DNA of 43,004 nucleotides from Lactobacillus ultunensis DSM 16047 (lineage in GTDB: Bacteria > Bacillota > Bacilli > Lactobacillales > Lactobacillaceae), in contig NZ_AZFO01000018.1 of assembly GCF_001436305.1 (NCBI RefSeq), positions 1 to 43,004 of the forward strand, in the 5' to 3' direction. Shown here piece after piece: positions 42,968 through 43,004 of the stretch; within the stretch, counting starts at the first letter, position 1; the number at the start of each line of letters is the position of its first letter. The translations under genes were made by a program, and so were the position numbers. The notes under the pieces were generated by a model. That model did no database searches. It saw only the letters and a program-made list of their open reading frames with translations, and had not been told where the DNA came from.

Positions 42968-43004
42968 TAATATATTTTCATTACGCGTGGTGCTAGTTAA
43001 ATCG

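Noticed and set aside
18721-43004. CRISPR array or insertion sequence in the accessory regions
   Set aside because: No regularly spaced repeats and no transposase with terminal inverted repeats were seen; the only repeats are terminators, dyads and the element at 28273-28363.

Overview
The window reads as a chromosomal segment of a low-GC, host- or dairy-associated lactobacillus of the Lactobacillus acidophilus group (acidophilus/helveticus/crispatus/gallinarum and relatives). This rests on a maltose phosphorylase locus with an embedded acetate kinase gene, CcpA-type cre sites, a T-box in front of asnA, AT-rich spacers with strong bidirectional terminators, and protein sequences typical of that group. 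I cannot fix the species from sequence alone. Base composition looks uniform apart from AT-richer islands around 12.7-14.4 kb and 19.1-20.0 kb. I see no complete insertion sequence, prophage, CRISPR array or rRNA.

Region 1 (about 1-17.8 kb, nearly all minus strand) is a maltose/maltodextrin island. One unit runs mapA-pgmB-msmK-malE-malF-malG: ABC uptake, phosphorolysis of maltose to glucose plus beta-glucose-1-phosphate, and conversion of the latter to glucose-6-phosphate. A second unit holds two GH13 enzymes that trim maltodextrins inside the cell. Both units start at promoters with the same layout: a shared 15-bp LacI-type operator candidate just downstream of the -35 and a cre at the -10/+1. 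Upstream lie ackA, an apparently inserted ABC exporter-like gene, a LacI-family regulator (probable MalR) in an operon with a tyrosine phosphatase-like protein, and a glycerol kinase gene broken by a frameshift.

Region 2 (17.8-28.8 kb) is a mixed accessory stretch. It holds a PfkB-fold pyridoxal/HMP kinase, small membrane proteins, a 5'-truncated Rgg-type regulator, an XRE regulator with a membrane partner, a solitary GatD amidotransferase, a secreted NlpC/P60 hydrolase, three tandem EamA transporters, two paralogous membrane proteins, a DUF218 protein and a degenerate PD-(D/E)XK (Rpn-like) protein behind a long hairpin.

Region 3 (28.8-36.2 kb) is nucleotide and amino-acid metabolism. purA-purB diverge from guaC across a spacer with two inverted PurBoxes and two well-formed promoters. 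Then come tRNA-Arg(ACG) and tRNA-Pro(TGG), a MupG-type phosphomuramidase, T-box-controlled asnA, and a toxin-antitoxin pair whose antitoxin carries an in-frame TAG.

Region 4 (36.2-43.0 kb, minus strand) has a membrane protein of unknown role, three APC-superfamily amino acid permeases, a class-I amidotransferase-like C26 hydrolase and another unknown multi-pass membrane protein.

The most unusual structural signal is that two unrelated genes (12734-14329 and 36214-36891) are each bracketed by near-identical copies of an intrinsic terminator, as if each had been inserted behind a neighbour together with a copy of that neighbour's terminator.
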